A stretch of DNA of 64,000 bases from Natronocella acetinitrilica (GTDB taxonomy: Bacteria; Pseudomonadota; Gammaproteobacteria; Nitrococcales; Aquisalimonadaceae). The position numbers and the translations under genes are program-made. Shown here piece after piece: positions 1 to 8,350 of this stretch. Position 1 is the stretch's first letter. Every line of letters begins with the position of its first letter. The stretch covers positions 124,001 through 188,000 of the forward strand of contig NZ_JALJXV010000006.1 in NCBI RefSeq assembly GCF_024170285.1. The letters run 5' to 3'. Under the pieces are notes generated by a model. It was not told where the DNA came from. It was given only the letters and a program-made list of their open reading frames with translations, and did no database searches.

Positions 1-104
1 GCAAGATACCGCAGCGCACACCCCAGGTCGCCGACGCAGCCTGATCCAGTGACTGGGGCAGCATTCGCCGCAGCGGTCAGTGGGGCCAGTCCTGACCCGA
101 ACCC

Positions 105-767
105 TCAGGCGGCAGCGGGTATCTGCCGCGTCATGCGGTTCAGCGCCAGTTTGTAGATCGGCAGGAAGAACAGGATGCTGAAGCCCAGCTTGAACACGTA
201 GTCCACCAGCGCTATCTCCACCCAGTTGGCCGCCATGAAGGGGTCGGGGCTGCGGTAGAACGCGGCCGAGAAGAACATCGCCGTATCCACGGCGTTGGCC
301 AGCATGGTTGAGACCGCGGGGGCAAACCACCAGGGACCAAAGCCGCGAATGCGGTCGAACACGTTGGCATCCAGCAACTGGCCGACGAAGTAGGCGAGGA
401 AACTGGCAAAGGCGATGCGGGCAACGAACAGGTTGAACTCGCTCAGGTTGCCGAAGCCCTGGAAGGCACCGCCCTGGAACAGTACCGAGAATACGTAGGA
501 CAGCACCAGGGCCGGGAACATCACGCTGAGAATCACCCGGCGAGCCAACTCCTTTCCGTAGATACGAACCGTGAGGTCGGTCACCACGAAGATCAGCGGA
601 AAGGACAACGCCCCCCAGGTGGTATGGAAACCGAAGATCTGAAACGGGATCTGCACCAGATAGTTACTGGCCGCGATCACCAGCACATGCAGACTGGCCA
701 GCACGAAGTACAGCCGTCGGGAACCCGGCAGGAAGGGGTCACGGGAATGATCGGCTGGCAGATTCAT
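105..767 (-). CDS. yhhQ: Queuosine precursor transporter, YhhQ family
   Basis: A 220-residue polytopic inner-membrane protein of the YhhQ/VUT_1 (ECF-like) family. The family imports the 7-deazaguanine queuosine precursors preQ0 and preQ1 for tRNA modification. About six hydrophobic segments span the protein. The segment around residues 47-70, with the run GALSFPLIFVVTDLTVRIYG, carries the family-typical FPxxFxxTDxxxxxYG pattern, and the C-terminal half has the helix with NAVDTAMFF. Length is normal for the family. It is the last gene of a minus-strand run, but a strong terminator at 809-847 separates it from the lipoprotein gene upstream, so it is either read through weakly or has its own short promoter in the roughly 40 bp between terminator and ATG. 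I see no preQ1 riboswitch in that short leader. The family assignment is firm; the exact substrate is inferred. Confidence 0.9.
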   Translation of the reverse strand: MNLPADHSRDPFLPGSRRLYFVLASLHVLVIAASNYLVQIPFQIFGFHTTWGALSFPLIFVVTDLTVRIYGKELARRVILSVMFPALVLSYVFSVLFQGGAFQGFGNLSEFNLFVARIAFASFLAYFVGQLLDANVFDRIRGFGPWWFAPAVSTMLANAVDTAMFFSAAFYRSPDPFMAANWVEIALVDYVFKLGFSILFFLPIYKLALNRMTRQIPAAA

Positions 768-808
768 GGCGATGTCCGGTGTCTGGGCGAAGGTCGCAAA
801 GTTTACTC

Positions 809-847
809 AAAAAAAGACCGGAATCCAGCACAAGCCGAATTCCGGTC
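809..847 (-). terminator. Rho-independent terminator after the lipoprotein gene
   Basis: On the minus strand a perfect 9-bp stem GACCGGAAT/ATTCCGGTC (839-847 with 816-824) encloses a 14-nt loop and is followed directly by a run of seven T (809-815). It lies 17 bp past the stop of the lipoprotein gene and 42 bp before the yhhQ start, so it should end the barrel/lipoprotein transcript. Confidence 0.88.
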
Positions 848-863
848 GACTGTCCGGGACACT

Positions 864-2582
864 TTAATCCGCTGCCTGGATGAGCGCCCGGCAATCGGCA
901 CGACTTGCCGGCGGTGACAGTCCATCAGCTGCATAGTCTGCGAACACTTTCGGGGAGTCGACAAAACCCGCACTCTCTGCATCCTGGACGTTCCATTCCA
1001 GCGTCGAGCCCCGATATGCCAGCCGGAAGGCTTCCGGCATGTCGTCATTGTCTCCACCCAGCACCTGCATGGTGACGCTGCGATCCCGGCCGGAGAGCAA
1101 CGGCAGGTCGAGTTGCAGGGTAGCCCCGTTCAACCGGGCCCAGCCTGCGTCTTCCAGATACAGCACCTCGGCATCAGGGTCACCAAGCGGGCCGGACTCT
1201 GCGTAGGCAATGCAGCCACGCATATCGCCTGCACCCGGCTCATCACCGGGCAGGAAGAACAGGCTCGCCAGGCCACGCAACTGATCGTTCTCGACGGCGG
1301 TCACCCAGAGGTAAGTGCCATCGATCTCTTCGGGCAGAATCCTGGGCAGGGTGGCGAAGCCGGCAATCTCCTCAAGATCTTCCGGAGTCAGTGTCTGATT
1401 GATCAGATCGCGCCCGGTCACCGCGATTTTCAGCGACTCGCTGGTGACACGGTCGAGTTCACCGCCGTTCAGTTCGTGCTTGATGGCATCGACCAGCGCA
1501 CTGACATTCTGCGCCAGCGTGTCGATCTGCGTCTGGTCACCGAAAGCGGGGGCAGACTGGGTGCCATTGACTCCATCCTGGCCCAGAAGCGCAGCCAGGG
1601 ATCGAGATGTCAGCAGCAGCTCGACCAGATCGGTGGGTTGAGTTGCCATGGGTGCCTGCGGCTCTGCCGTGATGATGCTGCGCTGTATCGTCACCCGGCT
1701 TGCAAGCGCCTGACCAGTCATTGCCCCACTCACCCGGCTTCGGATCTCCTCGGCGATCGCATTGATCGCGTCCGCGTCCTTCAGCAGATCCGACAGCAAG
1801 AGGTCGGGTGTCGCAGCCTGAAATTCCTGCCAGGTGGTCGCGATGGCGTCGTAGGCTACCCGGGCAGCAGCGTCCACATCCACGCCTTCGGCTTCCAGGG
1901 CCTGCAACAGCAGCCTGACCAATTCATTGAGGCTGAGACTGAACAAGGCCGCGGTCGTAGCGGACGCGGGCAGCAAGTCGCCCTCGAGCACAGCCTCGAT
2001 CTCGGCGTAGAAATCCGCCACCAGCAGTTGCGCTGTCTCGATATCGTCAAGGGCAAGCAGCACCTGATCGTCCGTCAGACCCAGCGAGGTGCCAGGCGTG
2101 ATAACGCCGGCGGCCAGATTGTCGCCGTCGTTCCGCCGCGGCTTGCCACGTTGGGTGGACAGCACACCTGACAAGGGCTGCTGGGTGGCCAGGTCGAATC
2201 CGCCAATGGCGCGCACGGTCACGGTATCTGCTGAGATCGTACCCGGCCGCATGCGCAGACAATGCCGCGCCGGGCCTTCACGACAGTAATCCCGCGCCGC
2301 CGCCACCGTTTCGCCCTGGCTGTTGCGGATTTCTGGCCGGTACGAATAGAACCCGAAGCGATCGGTGAGCGCAGAGGGTTCGCTGCCATCGAGCCGACCA
2401 TTGTCGTTGAGGTCTACCCAGACGACAGCCCCGGCAACCCGGCCGTCCACCACGGCACCACTCATCTGGTAGCGGGAGCCACTGTTGCTGCCGTCATCCT
2501 GATCACTGGCGCTCAAGCAGCCAGCCAGCGCCAGTGCGCCTGCCAGACCAATGCCGGCGAACCCGAACTGCTTGATACGCAT
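864..2582 (-). CDS. Large outer-membrane-type lipoprotein of unknown function
   Basis: A 572-residue protein starting MRIKQ with a signal peptide and the lipobox LAGC, so it should be lipidated on the Cys at about residue 21. After a low-complexity Asp/Ser linker comes a short beta-sandwich-like repeat with an EF-hand/dockerin-type calcium loop (DLNDNGRLDGSEP), as in SdrD-B/carboxypeptidase-regulatory-like modules. The middle (about 150-370) is helical and rich in Leu/Ala, and the end carries a Cys pair. No enzyme motif is visible. The reading frame is open upstream to a TTG at 2618 and two ATGs at 2601-2606; I prefer the ATG at 2582 because AAAAGGA lies about 10 nt upstream and the signal peptide begins there. 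It follows the TraF_2-like barrel gene immediately, so the two are probably one operon and may act together at the outer membrane. I do not recognise a named family. Confidence 0.72.
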   Translation of the reverse strand: MRIKQFGFAGIGLAGALALAGCLSASDQDDGSNSGSRYQMSGAVVDGRVAGAVVWVDLNDNGRLDGSEPSALTDRFGFYSYRPEIRNSQGETVAAARDYCREGPARHCLRMRPGTISADTVTVRAIGGFDLATQQPLSGVLSTQRGKPRRNDGDNLAAGVITPGTSLGLTDDQVLLALDDIETAQLLVADFYAEIEAVLEGDLLPASATTAALFSLSLNELVRLLLQALEAEGVDVDAAARVAYDAIATTWQEFQAATPDLLLSDLLKDADAINAIAEEIRSRVSGAMTGQALASRVTIQRSIITAEPQAPMATQPTDLVELLLTSRSLAALLGQDGVNGTQSAPAFGDQTQIDTLAQNVSALVDAIKHELNGGELDRVTSESLKIAVTGRDLINQTLTPEDLEEIAGFATLPRILPEEIDGTYLWVTAVENDQLRGLASLFFLPGDEPGAGDMRGCIAYAESGPLGDPDAEVLYLEDAGWARLNGATLQLDLPLLSGRDRSVTMQVLGGDNDDMPEAFRLAYRGSTLEWNVQDAESAGFVDSPKVFADYAADGLSPPASRADCRALIQAAD

Positions 2583-2614
2583 ACCTGTCGATTCCTTTTT
2601 CATCATTCGAAACC

Positions 2615-3922
2615 TCAAAAAGCCAGCTCGAGTCCGGCGCTCACCGCCGCACTGCGGGGATAGCTGTCGCCGTCCACGTCGACGCTGTCCAGCGTCCAGG
2701 CAACATCCAGGGTGAACACACGAAACAGGGTCGTACCCAGGCTCACATAGTTCAGCTCGCTGCCGGAGAAATTGCGATGGAAACCGGCCCTGAAGCCAGG
2801 CATCAGCCAGCTGTCGGGGATGTAGCCGCCGGAAACGCTCAGCCAGCGGTGCGGATCACCGATGGGGTCATTGGTCTCGTTGACGTCCAGGGAGCCAGCC
2901 AGCATCCAGCGCCGGGTGGCAAACGGAAACCAGGCACCCTCTACCGTCAGCTTCGGCGCCATTTCGTAGGTTTCGTTGAGATCGATCCGGTCGCCGAAGA
3001 AAGCGGCTGACTGGCAGTTGGCCTGCCGCAGCCCGCTGAGACGATCACAGCTTCTTCCGATACGCGGGTAGTCGAACTCCGGGCTGTTGAGATTCGCCAG
3101 GGTTGCACCCAACTGATAGTTGGATGCAACCCAGAGCACGCCCACGTCCAGCCCGAACGCACTGCTCCTGCGGGTGTTGGCGTCGTACTCATCGCTGAGC
3201 ACGTCACCCAGATCTTCGTCGCTGTCCACGTCCTGCAGGGCGATCACCGTCTTGGACAGCTCCGCCTCGTAGTGAACCAGACGGACTCCGGCATGCAGCC
3301 GACCTTCCGGCAGTTCGAGTACCGGGCGGCCATAGCTCACGCCAACTTCGCGCCAACGCCCGCCCTTGACGTAGACGGCTGATTCGGTCTCGATGATATC
3401 CTGATCGCTGTTGTACACTAGGGGATCATCAAGAAAACTCACCCGGGCCTGGCCGCCGTAGCGGATGTCCAGGGAGACCGTGCCACCCAGGGTCTCGTTG
3501 GAGACCACGAACGGAGTGAACGGGACCTGCGCCGAACCGTTGACCTTGATATAGCCTTCCTTGCCAAAATCCCGCAGCAGGCCCTGGAAACGATCGATGA
3601 TGTCCTGGGCCTCACCCTGACCGATATCGTCCCGGTCGAGGATGTCCAGCAGATCCTCCACCTCCTCGGAAAAATCGTCAGCGTCGCCCAGTTCATAACC
3701 GAGTGCCACTGGGCCGATCAGCGCAAAGCGGAATCCGGGGCGCTCTGCACCAGAACCGGCAGCGGGATTGCCGATCACCGATGTGGCGGTGCCCGGCGCG
3801 CTCACATTGCCGTAGGTCAAGGCGGGGCCTGAGCGGATCAAATCAGGCCCGGCTTGAGCCTGGGTTGCAAACACGCAAAAAGCGGCCGTGCCGGCCAGAA
3901 AGGATAAACGCAGTGGTTTCAT
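2615..3922 (-). CDS. Outer-membrane beta-barrel, TraF_2-like
   Basis: A 435-residue protein with a cleavable signal peptide (ending near ATQAQA at residue 24), then a mature part of alternating beta strands that ends in Phe (GLELAF), the usual C-terminal signature of barrels assembled by BAM. Sequence style (GNPAA near the N-terminus, a helical Asp/Glu-rich insert at about 80-115, then strands) resembles the chromosomal TraF_2 family that is annotated 'conjugal transfer protein TraF' but is not part of conjugation loci. There is no transfer gene nearby, so that name should not be taken as function. The ATG has AGGGGC upstream. It heads a two-gene unit with the lipoprotein at 864-2582, whose favoured start is 32 bp beyond this stop. 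A FadL-like uptake channel is another possibility. Confidence 0.75.
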   Translation of the reverse strand: MKPLRLSFLAGTAAFCVFATQAQAGPDLIRSGPALTYGNVSAPGTATSVIGNPAAGSGAERPGFRFALIGPVALGYELGDADDFSEEVEDLLDILDRDDIGQGEAQDIIDRFQGLLRDFGKEGYIKVNGSAQVPFTPFVVSNETLGGTVSLDIRYGGQARVSFLDDPLVYNSDQDIIETESAVYVKGGRWREVGVSYGRPVLELPEGRLHAGVRLVHYEAELSKTVIALQDVDSDEDLGDVLSDEYDANTRRSSAFGLDVGVLWVASNYQLGATLANLNSPEFDYPRIGRSCDRLSGLRQANCQSAAFFGDRIDLNETYEMAPKLTVEGAWFPFATRRWMLAGSLDVNETNDPIGDPHRWLSVSGGYIPDSWLMPGFRAGFHRNFSGSELNYVSLGTTLFRVFTLDVAWTLDSVDVDGDSYPRSAAVSAGLELAF

Positions 3923-4073
3923 GCCCTGCCCCTGAAGTGTCCGGGTTTACGACCCGGTGTCTTTATGACCTGCTGGCTGTGCCCGGCGAGACACCGCACA
4001 CAGACGAACCATTCGGGGCGACCATACCGCCAAACACTTCACAACGACTGCGATCGGGTTGGCAGTTCATCCG

Positions 4074-4110
4074 CAAAAAAAACGGAGCACCGCGGTTCGC
4101 GGCACTCCGT
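4074..4110 (-). terminator. Rho-independent terminator after the TRAP permease gene
   Basis: A 13-bp stem (with two G-U wobbles) and a 3-4 nt loop at 4082-4110, followed on the minus strand by eight T (4075-4082). It lies about 50 bp downstream of the TRAP permease stop and ends that operon. The rest of the 3923-4159 gap holds only the upstream region of the barrel gene. Confidence 0.87.
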
Positions 4111-4159
4111 TGGAAGGGCATCATCTGGTCCTTGCCTTAGATTCGCCTCGCTGCGGCGG

Positions 4160-6922
4160 TCAAGCAGTGACTGGGACTGCTTCCCGGTCCCGGCGGCGTT
4201 TCTGTATCCACCAGATTAGCGCCAGCAAGACGAGCGCCGGGATGAAGAACAGTCGGCGATCGGGCCGATCCGCCGGGACAAGTAAACCGGTGATCTGCAT
4301 CCCCATGTCCAGACCGAGGCGGTCCGCCTGGCTACCGAAGCGCACATTGCTGATCTGCACCTGCTCACCCATGGCCATGGTGAGGATGCCGGCGCGCTGC
4401 AACCGATCGCTCACGGAGCCCTCGTCGCTACCCAGGGGCAGCATCACCGCCTTGGAGATGTCGCGGCCTTCGGCGTCGATTCCCTCCACCCACATGCGCA
4501 GGTGGCCACCTGCCGGCTCCTGCTCCACCATTTCCTCAAGCTGGGTCGCGGAGAGCTGGTCATACTCCGGGTGGATCATGTCCATCCAGAACCCGGGCCG
4601 GAACAGGGTGAAGGCGACCAGCAGCAAGGCAGCGGCCTCGTACCATCGCGAGCGGGTGACGAACCATCCCTGGGTAGCCGCCGCGAATACCAGCATTGCA
4701 ATGGTCGCACTGACAAAGGTCAGTATCAGGTCCACCGGCCCGCCGATATCCATGAGCAACAACTGCGTGTTGAAGATGAACAGGAAGGGAAGTGCCACCG
4801 TCCGCAAGCTGTAGTAGAACGCGTACACCCCGGTCCAGATGGGATCACCCCGTGACACGGCGGCAGCAGCAAACGATGCCAGACCCACCGGTGGCGTCAC
4901 ATCCGCCATGATGCCGAAATAGAACACGAACAGATGCACCGCAATAAGCGGCACAATCAGACCGGACTGTGCGCCCAGATCCACCACGATGGGTGCCATC
5001 AGCGTGGCAACGATGATGTAGTTCGCGGTGGTGGGCAGGCCTAGCCCGAGAATCAGGCTCAACATGGCCACCATCACCAGCATTACCATCAGGTTGCCTC
5101 CGGAGAGGGTTTCCACCACTTCGGTCAGCACAAGCCCCACGCCGGTCATGGCCACGGTGCCGACAATGATGCCTGCCGCAGCAGTGGCGACGCCGATACC
5201 CACCATGTTGCGGGCACCCTGCACCATGCCGTCGAGCAAATCCCAGACCCCGACCCGGAAAGCCGCCATGAACTCGCCGCGACGACGGAAGAAAGCCATG
5301 ATCGGGCGTTGCGTCAGCACAATGAAGATCAGGAAGGTCACCGCCCAGAACGCCGCCAGCCCCGGAGAGAGGCGTTCGACGATCAGGGCCCAGATCAGCA
5401 CCACCAAGGGCAGTATGAAGTGCAGCCCGCTGTTGATGGTCGCTTTGGGCTCGGGCAGCTCGAAGATCGGTGCGTTCGGGTCGTCGACATGTAACTCGGG
5501 GAAGCGAGAGGCGTTCCATAGCAAGCCGATATAGGCAGCGAAAACACCGACCCCAACAATGACATTGGCGAAATCGCCGAACACGACCCGCAGCCATCCG
5601 ATACCGTAATACACCACGCCCGACAGGATCAGCAAGCCGAGAACCGTGGTTGAGTAGGCGAACAGCTTGTTCCAGAAGGGTGTTTGTACCTTGGGCGGAA
5701 TGCCCTTCATGTCCGCCTTCATGGCCTCGAGATGCACGATGTAGATCAGTGCAATGTAGGAGATGATTGCCGGCAGAAATGCGTGGCGTATGACTTCCAC
5801 GTAAGGGATGCCCACGTACTCCACCATCAGGAAGGCCGCCGCCCCCATGACGGGCGGCATCAATTGCCCGTTGACGGAGCTGGCCACCTCAACCGCACCG
5901 GCTTTCTCGGCCTTGAAGCCAACCCGCTTCATCAACGGTATGGTGAATGTCCCGGTGGTCACCGTATTGGCGATGGAGGAGCCGGAGATCAGCCCAGTCA
6001 TGCCAGAGGCCACCACCGCGGCCTTTGCCGGCCCACCACGCAGATGACCCAGCAGTGAAAAGGCCACCTGTATGAAGTAGTTGCCCGCCCCTGCGCGATC
6101 AAGCAATGCGCCGAACAGCACGAACAGGAACACGAAACTGGTGGACACCCCCAAGGCGATACCGAACACACCCTCGTTGGACAGCCAGTACTGGGAAGCG
6201 GCCCGGTTGAACGATGCGCCCCGATGGGCGATCAGGTCGGGCATGTAGGGGCCGAGGAAGGTGTAGACCAGGAAGATCACAGCGATGATGGTGAGCGCCG
6301 GGCCCAGCGCGCGTCGCGTCGCCTCCAGCAGGGTCACCATCCCAACGCCCGTGACGATGAGATCCATCATCGACGGGCGCCCGGACCTGCTTCCGATCTC
6401 TGCGTAGTACAGGAAGAGGTACAAGGCACAGAAGCCGGCGGCCAGGGCCAGCGCCCAGTCCGCCAGGGGAATTCGTCTGGGGTCGGACGGCACCAGGCTT
6501 GAATAGGCCGCCAGGGCAAACACAATGCCCATGCATAGCATGACTATGGGCCGTGTGCCCACCGCCATGTCGAATTGCAGGGCTGTGGCATAGGCAAGCG
6601 TCGCAACGGCTGCGACGACATATAGCCAGCCTGTGAGCCGCAGGCCGCCCCGTTGAGAAGTCGTCAGCCCCGGAAAAGCGAGGAAGGCAAGGACCAACGC
6701 AAAGGCCAGGTGCACGGAGCGTGCTTCGGTATCGGACGTGATACCCCAGCCGATCATGTAGGGGATGGGTGACGCGATCCATACCTGGAAAAGAGACCAG
6801 GCAAGTGCGGTCAGATACAGGAGCTTGGCGGTATAGCCCATGGGCTCTCGCCCGCCCACGTCCACCTTGAGCATTTCTTCCGTGCCGTTGTTACCAGGTT
6901 CAGCCGCAGTTTTTTCCGACAC
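4160..6922 (-). CDS. TRAP transporter fused permease (DctQM), TAXI type
   Basis: A 920-residue multispanning protein in which the small (DctQ-like) and large (DctM-like) membrane subunits are fused, as is typical of TAXI-family TRAP transporters. It imports a carboxylate or amino-acid substrate with Na+ or H+ coupling. The N-terminal part (about 30-230) has the extra helices; the DctM core follows, with glycine-rich motifs such as SGSSIANTVTTG (about 310) and GLGLPTTANY (about 620). The C-terminal 130 residues after the last transmembrane block form a soluble tail. The start is GTG with GGGAGA six bases upstream. It is downstream of the TAXI binding-protein gene in the same direction, with a terminator hairpin in between. 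Substrate cannot be told from sequence; glutamate/glutamine is known for some TAXI systems. Confidence 0.92.
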   Translation of the reverse strand: MSEKTAAEPGNNGTEEMLKVDVGGREPMGYTAKLLYLTALAWSLFQVWIASPIPYMIGWGITSDTEARSVHLAFALVLAFLAFPGLTTSQRGGLRLTGWLYVVAAVATLAYATALQFDMAVGTRPIVMLCMGIVFALAAYSSLVPSDPRRIPLADWALALAAGFCALYLFLYYAEIGSRSGRPSMMDLIVTGVGMVTLLEATRRALGPALTIIAVIFLVYTFLGPYMPDLIAHRGASFNRAASQYWLSNEGVFGIALGVSTSFVFLFVLFGALLDRAGAGNYFIQVAFSLLGHLRGGPAKAAVVASGMTGLISGSSIANTVTTGTFTIPLMKRVGFKAEKAGAVEVASSVNGQLMPPVMGAAAFLMVEYVGIPYVEVIRHAFLPAIISYIALIYIVHLEAMKADMKGIPPKVQTPFWNKLFAYSTTVLGLLILSGVVYYGIGWLRVVFGDFANVIVGVGVFAAYIGLLWNASRFPELHVDDPNAPIFELPEPKATINSGLHFILPLVVLIWALIVERLSPGLAAFWAVTFLIFIVLTQRPIMAFFRRRGEFMAAFRVGVWDLLDGMVQGARNMVGIGVATAAAGIIVGTVAMTGVGLVLTEVVETLSGGNLMVMLVMVAMLSLILGLGLPTTANYIIVATLMAPIVVDLGAQSGLIVPLIAVHLFVFYFGIMADVTPPVGLASFAAAAVSRGDPIWTGVYAFYYSLRTVALPFLFIFNTQLLLMDIGGPVDLILTFVSATIAMLVFAAATQGWFVTRSRWYEAAALLLVAFTLFRPGFWMDMIHPEYDQLSATQLEEMVEQEPAGGHLRMWVEGIDAEGRDISKAVMLPLGSDEGSVSDRLQRAGILTMAMGEQVQISNVRFGSQADRLGLDMGMQITGLLVPADRPDRRLFFIPALVLLALIWWIQKRRRDREAVPVTA

Positions 6923-6964
6923 CTGTCATCTCCCTGTTCTGCCCTTTTTCTTATTCGATGGCCG

Positions 6965-6994
6965 TAAAAAACACGGCGGCCAGCGGCCGCCGTG
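6965..6994 (-). terminator. Intercistronic terminator between TAXI binding protein and permease
   Basis: A perfect 10-bp GC-rich stem (6972-6981 with 6985-6994) and a 3-nt loop, followed on the minus strand by six T (6966-6971). It sits 27 bp after the binding-protein stop and 43 bp before the permease start, so it should terminate most transcripts and leave only read-through for the permease. This fits the usual excess of binding protein over membrane subunit. Confidence 0.85.
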
Positions 6995-7021
6995 CGATGG
7001 CTCTCTACATACCAACCGGCC

Positions 7022-8017
7022 TTAGTCGATCAGGCCAGCCTCACGGTAGTAACGCTCGGCGCCCGGGTGCAGCGGTGCGGACAGACCGGCGCTGACCATT
7101 TCTTCCTTGTCGAGCACGGAGAATGCCGGATGCAGACCCTGGAAGGTCTCGAAGTTCTCGAAGACGGCGCGAACCAGGTGATAGACCACGTCATCGTCTA
7201 CATCGGCCGACGTCACCAGGGTAGCACCGACACCGAAGGTGCGGATGTCCTCGTCATGGTTCGGGTACATGCCCGCCGGCAACGTCGCGTGGAAGTAATA
7301 CGGGTTCTCTTCCACCAGGTTGTCCACGACCTCGCCCGTGACGTTCACCAGGCGCGCATTACAGGTCGCTATGGGCTCCTGGATGGAGCCGGATGGATGA
7401 CCCACCGTGAACAGAATGATGTCGATACGACCGTCACACAGTGCCGCAGCCTGTTCCCGGGACGGCAATTCCGAAGCCAGGGAGAAATCACTTGTCGACC
7501 AGCCGTACTCGTCCATCAGACGCTCGACGGTGCCGCGCTGACCGGAACCCGGGTTGCCGATATTCACCCGCTTGCCGCGAATCTGTTCGAAGTCCGTCAC
7601 GCCGGCGTCGGGATGCGCCACGACGGTGAAGGGCTCGGGATGCAGGGAGAAGACCGCCCGCAGTTCCTCGTGGGCACCCTGATCCTCGAACTGATCCGAA
7701 CCATTGTACGAGTGGTACTGCCAGTCGGATTGCACGACACCGAACTCGAGCTCACCCTCCCGCAGGGAGTTCAGGTTGAAGATGGAACCGGCGGTGGACT
7801 CCGCTGAGCAGCGAATACCGTGCTCGCTACGGCCCTGGTTCAGCAAACGGCAGATTGCTCCGCCGGTCGGGTAGTAAACGCCGGTCACGCCACCTGTACC
7901 GATCGTCGTAAAACGCTGCTGCGCTTCGGCGCTGGGTGAGGCGGCCAGCGTAGAGGCCGCGACCAGCAGGCCGGCGGCCAGACCATGCACTCCAAAACGT
8001 CCAATTCGCGTTGCCAA
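7022..8017 (-). CDS. TAXI family TRAP transporter solute-binding protein
   Basis: A 331-residue periplasmic binding protein of the TAXI family (TRAP-associated extracytoplasmic immunogenic). The signal peptide ends near PSAEAQQ (about residue 32), and the mature protein opens with the family motif FTTIGTGGVTGVYYPTGG and continues with CRLLN. The region GKRVNIGNPGSGQRGT is the family's ligand-domain signature. The start is a TTG at 8017: AGGAGG lies six bases upstream and the signal peptide follows at once, while the longer open frame upstream (to 8218) is basic and not signal-like. It is the first gene of the transporter operon and is followed by a strong terminator, so it should be made in excess. 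It captures a small organic acid for the permease at 4160-6922. Confidence 0.93.
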   Translation of the reverse strand: MATRIGRFGVHGLAAGLLVAASTLAASPSAEAQQRFTTIGTGGVTGVYYPTGGAICRLLNQGRSEHGIRCSAESTAGSIFNLNSLREGELEFGVVQSDWQYHSYNGSDQFEDQGAHEELRAVFSLHPEPFTVVAHPDAGVTDFEQIRGKRVNIGNPGSGQRGTVERLMDEYGWSTSDFSLASELPSREQAAALCDGRIDIILFTVGHPSGSIQEPIATCNARLVNVTGEVVDNLVEENPYYFHATLPAGMYPNHDEDIRTFGVGATLVTSADVDDDVVYHLVRAVFENFETFQGLHPAFSVLDKEEMVSAGLSAPLHPGAERYYREAGLID

Positions 8018-8350
8018 GGTGAACCTCCTAGATCTCTTTTGGTTTATTCCATGTGTTGGCACTTCTGATGGCAGCAGCGGGACTGCTACGCCACCCTTAC
8101 TGACACTATATATGCGATTGCCGACAACGCTACCGTCGTTTGCCCGGTTCGGCAGATCGTTGATCCAACGGCGTCCCCCACGCCACCGCCTTGCGAGACG
8201 TGCCTGCTGCGGGGGCATCGTCTACCCTACTGCAGAGGGCGTTACACAACAGCCGCACCCTGCAATCGCCCTACTAGTAATATCCACAGACAGAAAAATG
8301 TACAAGCTTTCATGTCACCGCGACACGACAGCACGCCGAAGAACAAACCC
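8018..8350. other. Gene-free divergent promoter region
   Basis: 333 bp between the divergent TAXI operon and the aminotransferase gene. Apart from the AGGAGG ribosome-binding site of the TAXI gene at its left edge I see no convincing open frame, terminator or sigma-70/sigma-54 promoter match. An A/T-rich patch lies near 8105-8115. It must hold both promoters. Confidence 0.5.

Noticed and set aside
1-64. Minus-strand ATG at 62-64 that opens a frame running off the left edge (MLPQSLDQAASATWG...).
   Set aside because: Only about 21 codons are visible, with no ribosome-binding site and no recognisable motif; it may be the next gene but cannot be supported.
768-808. Possible preQ1 riboswitch before yhhQ.
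   Set aside because: Only about 40 bp lie between the upstream terminator and the ATG, too little and without the aptamer sequence pattern.
1113-2171. 352-codon plus-strand open frame.
   Set aside because: Antisense shadow of the lipoprotein gene, with low-complexity Gln/Gly/His-rich translation and no family resemblance.
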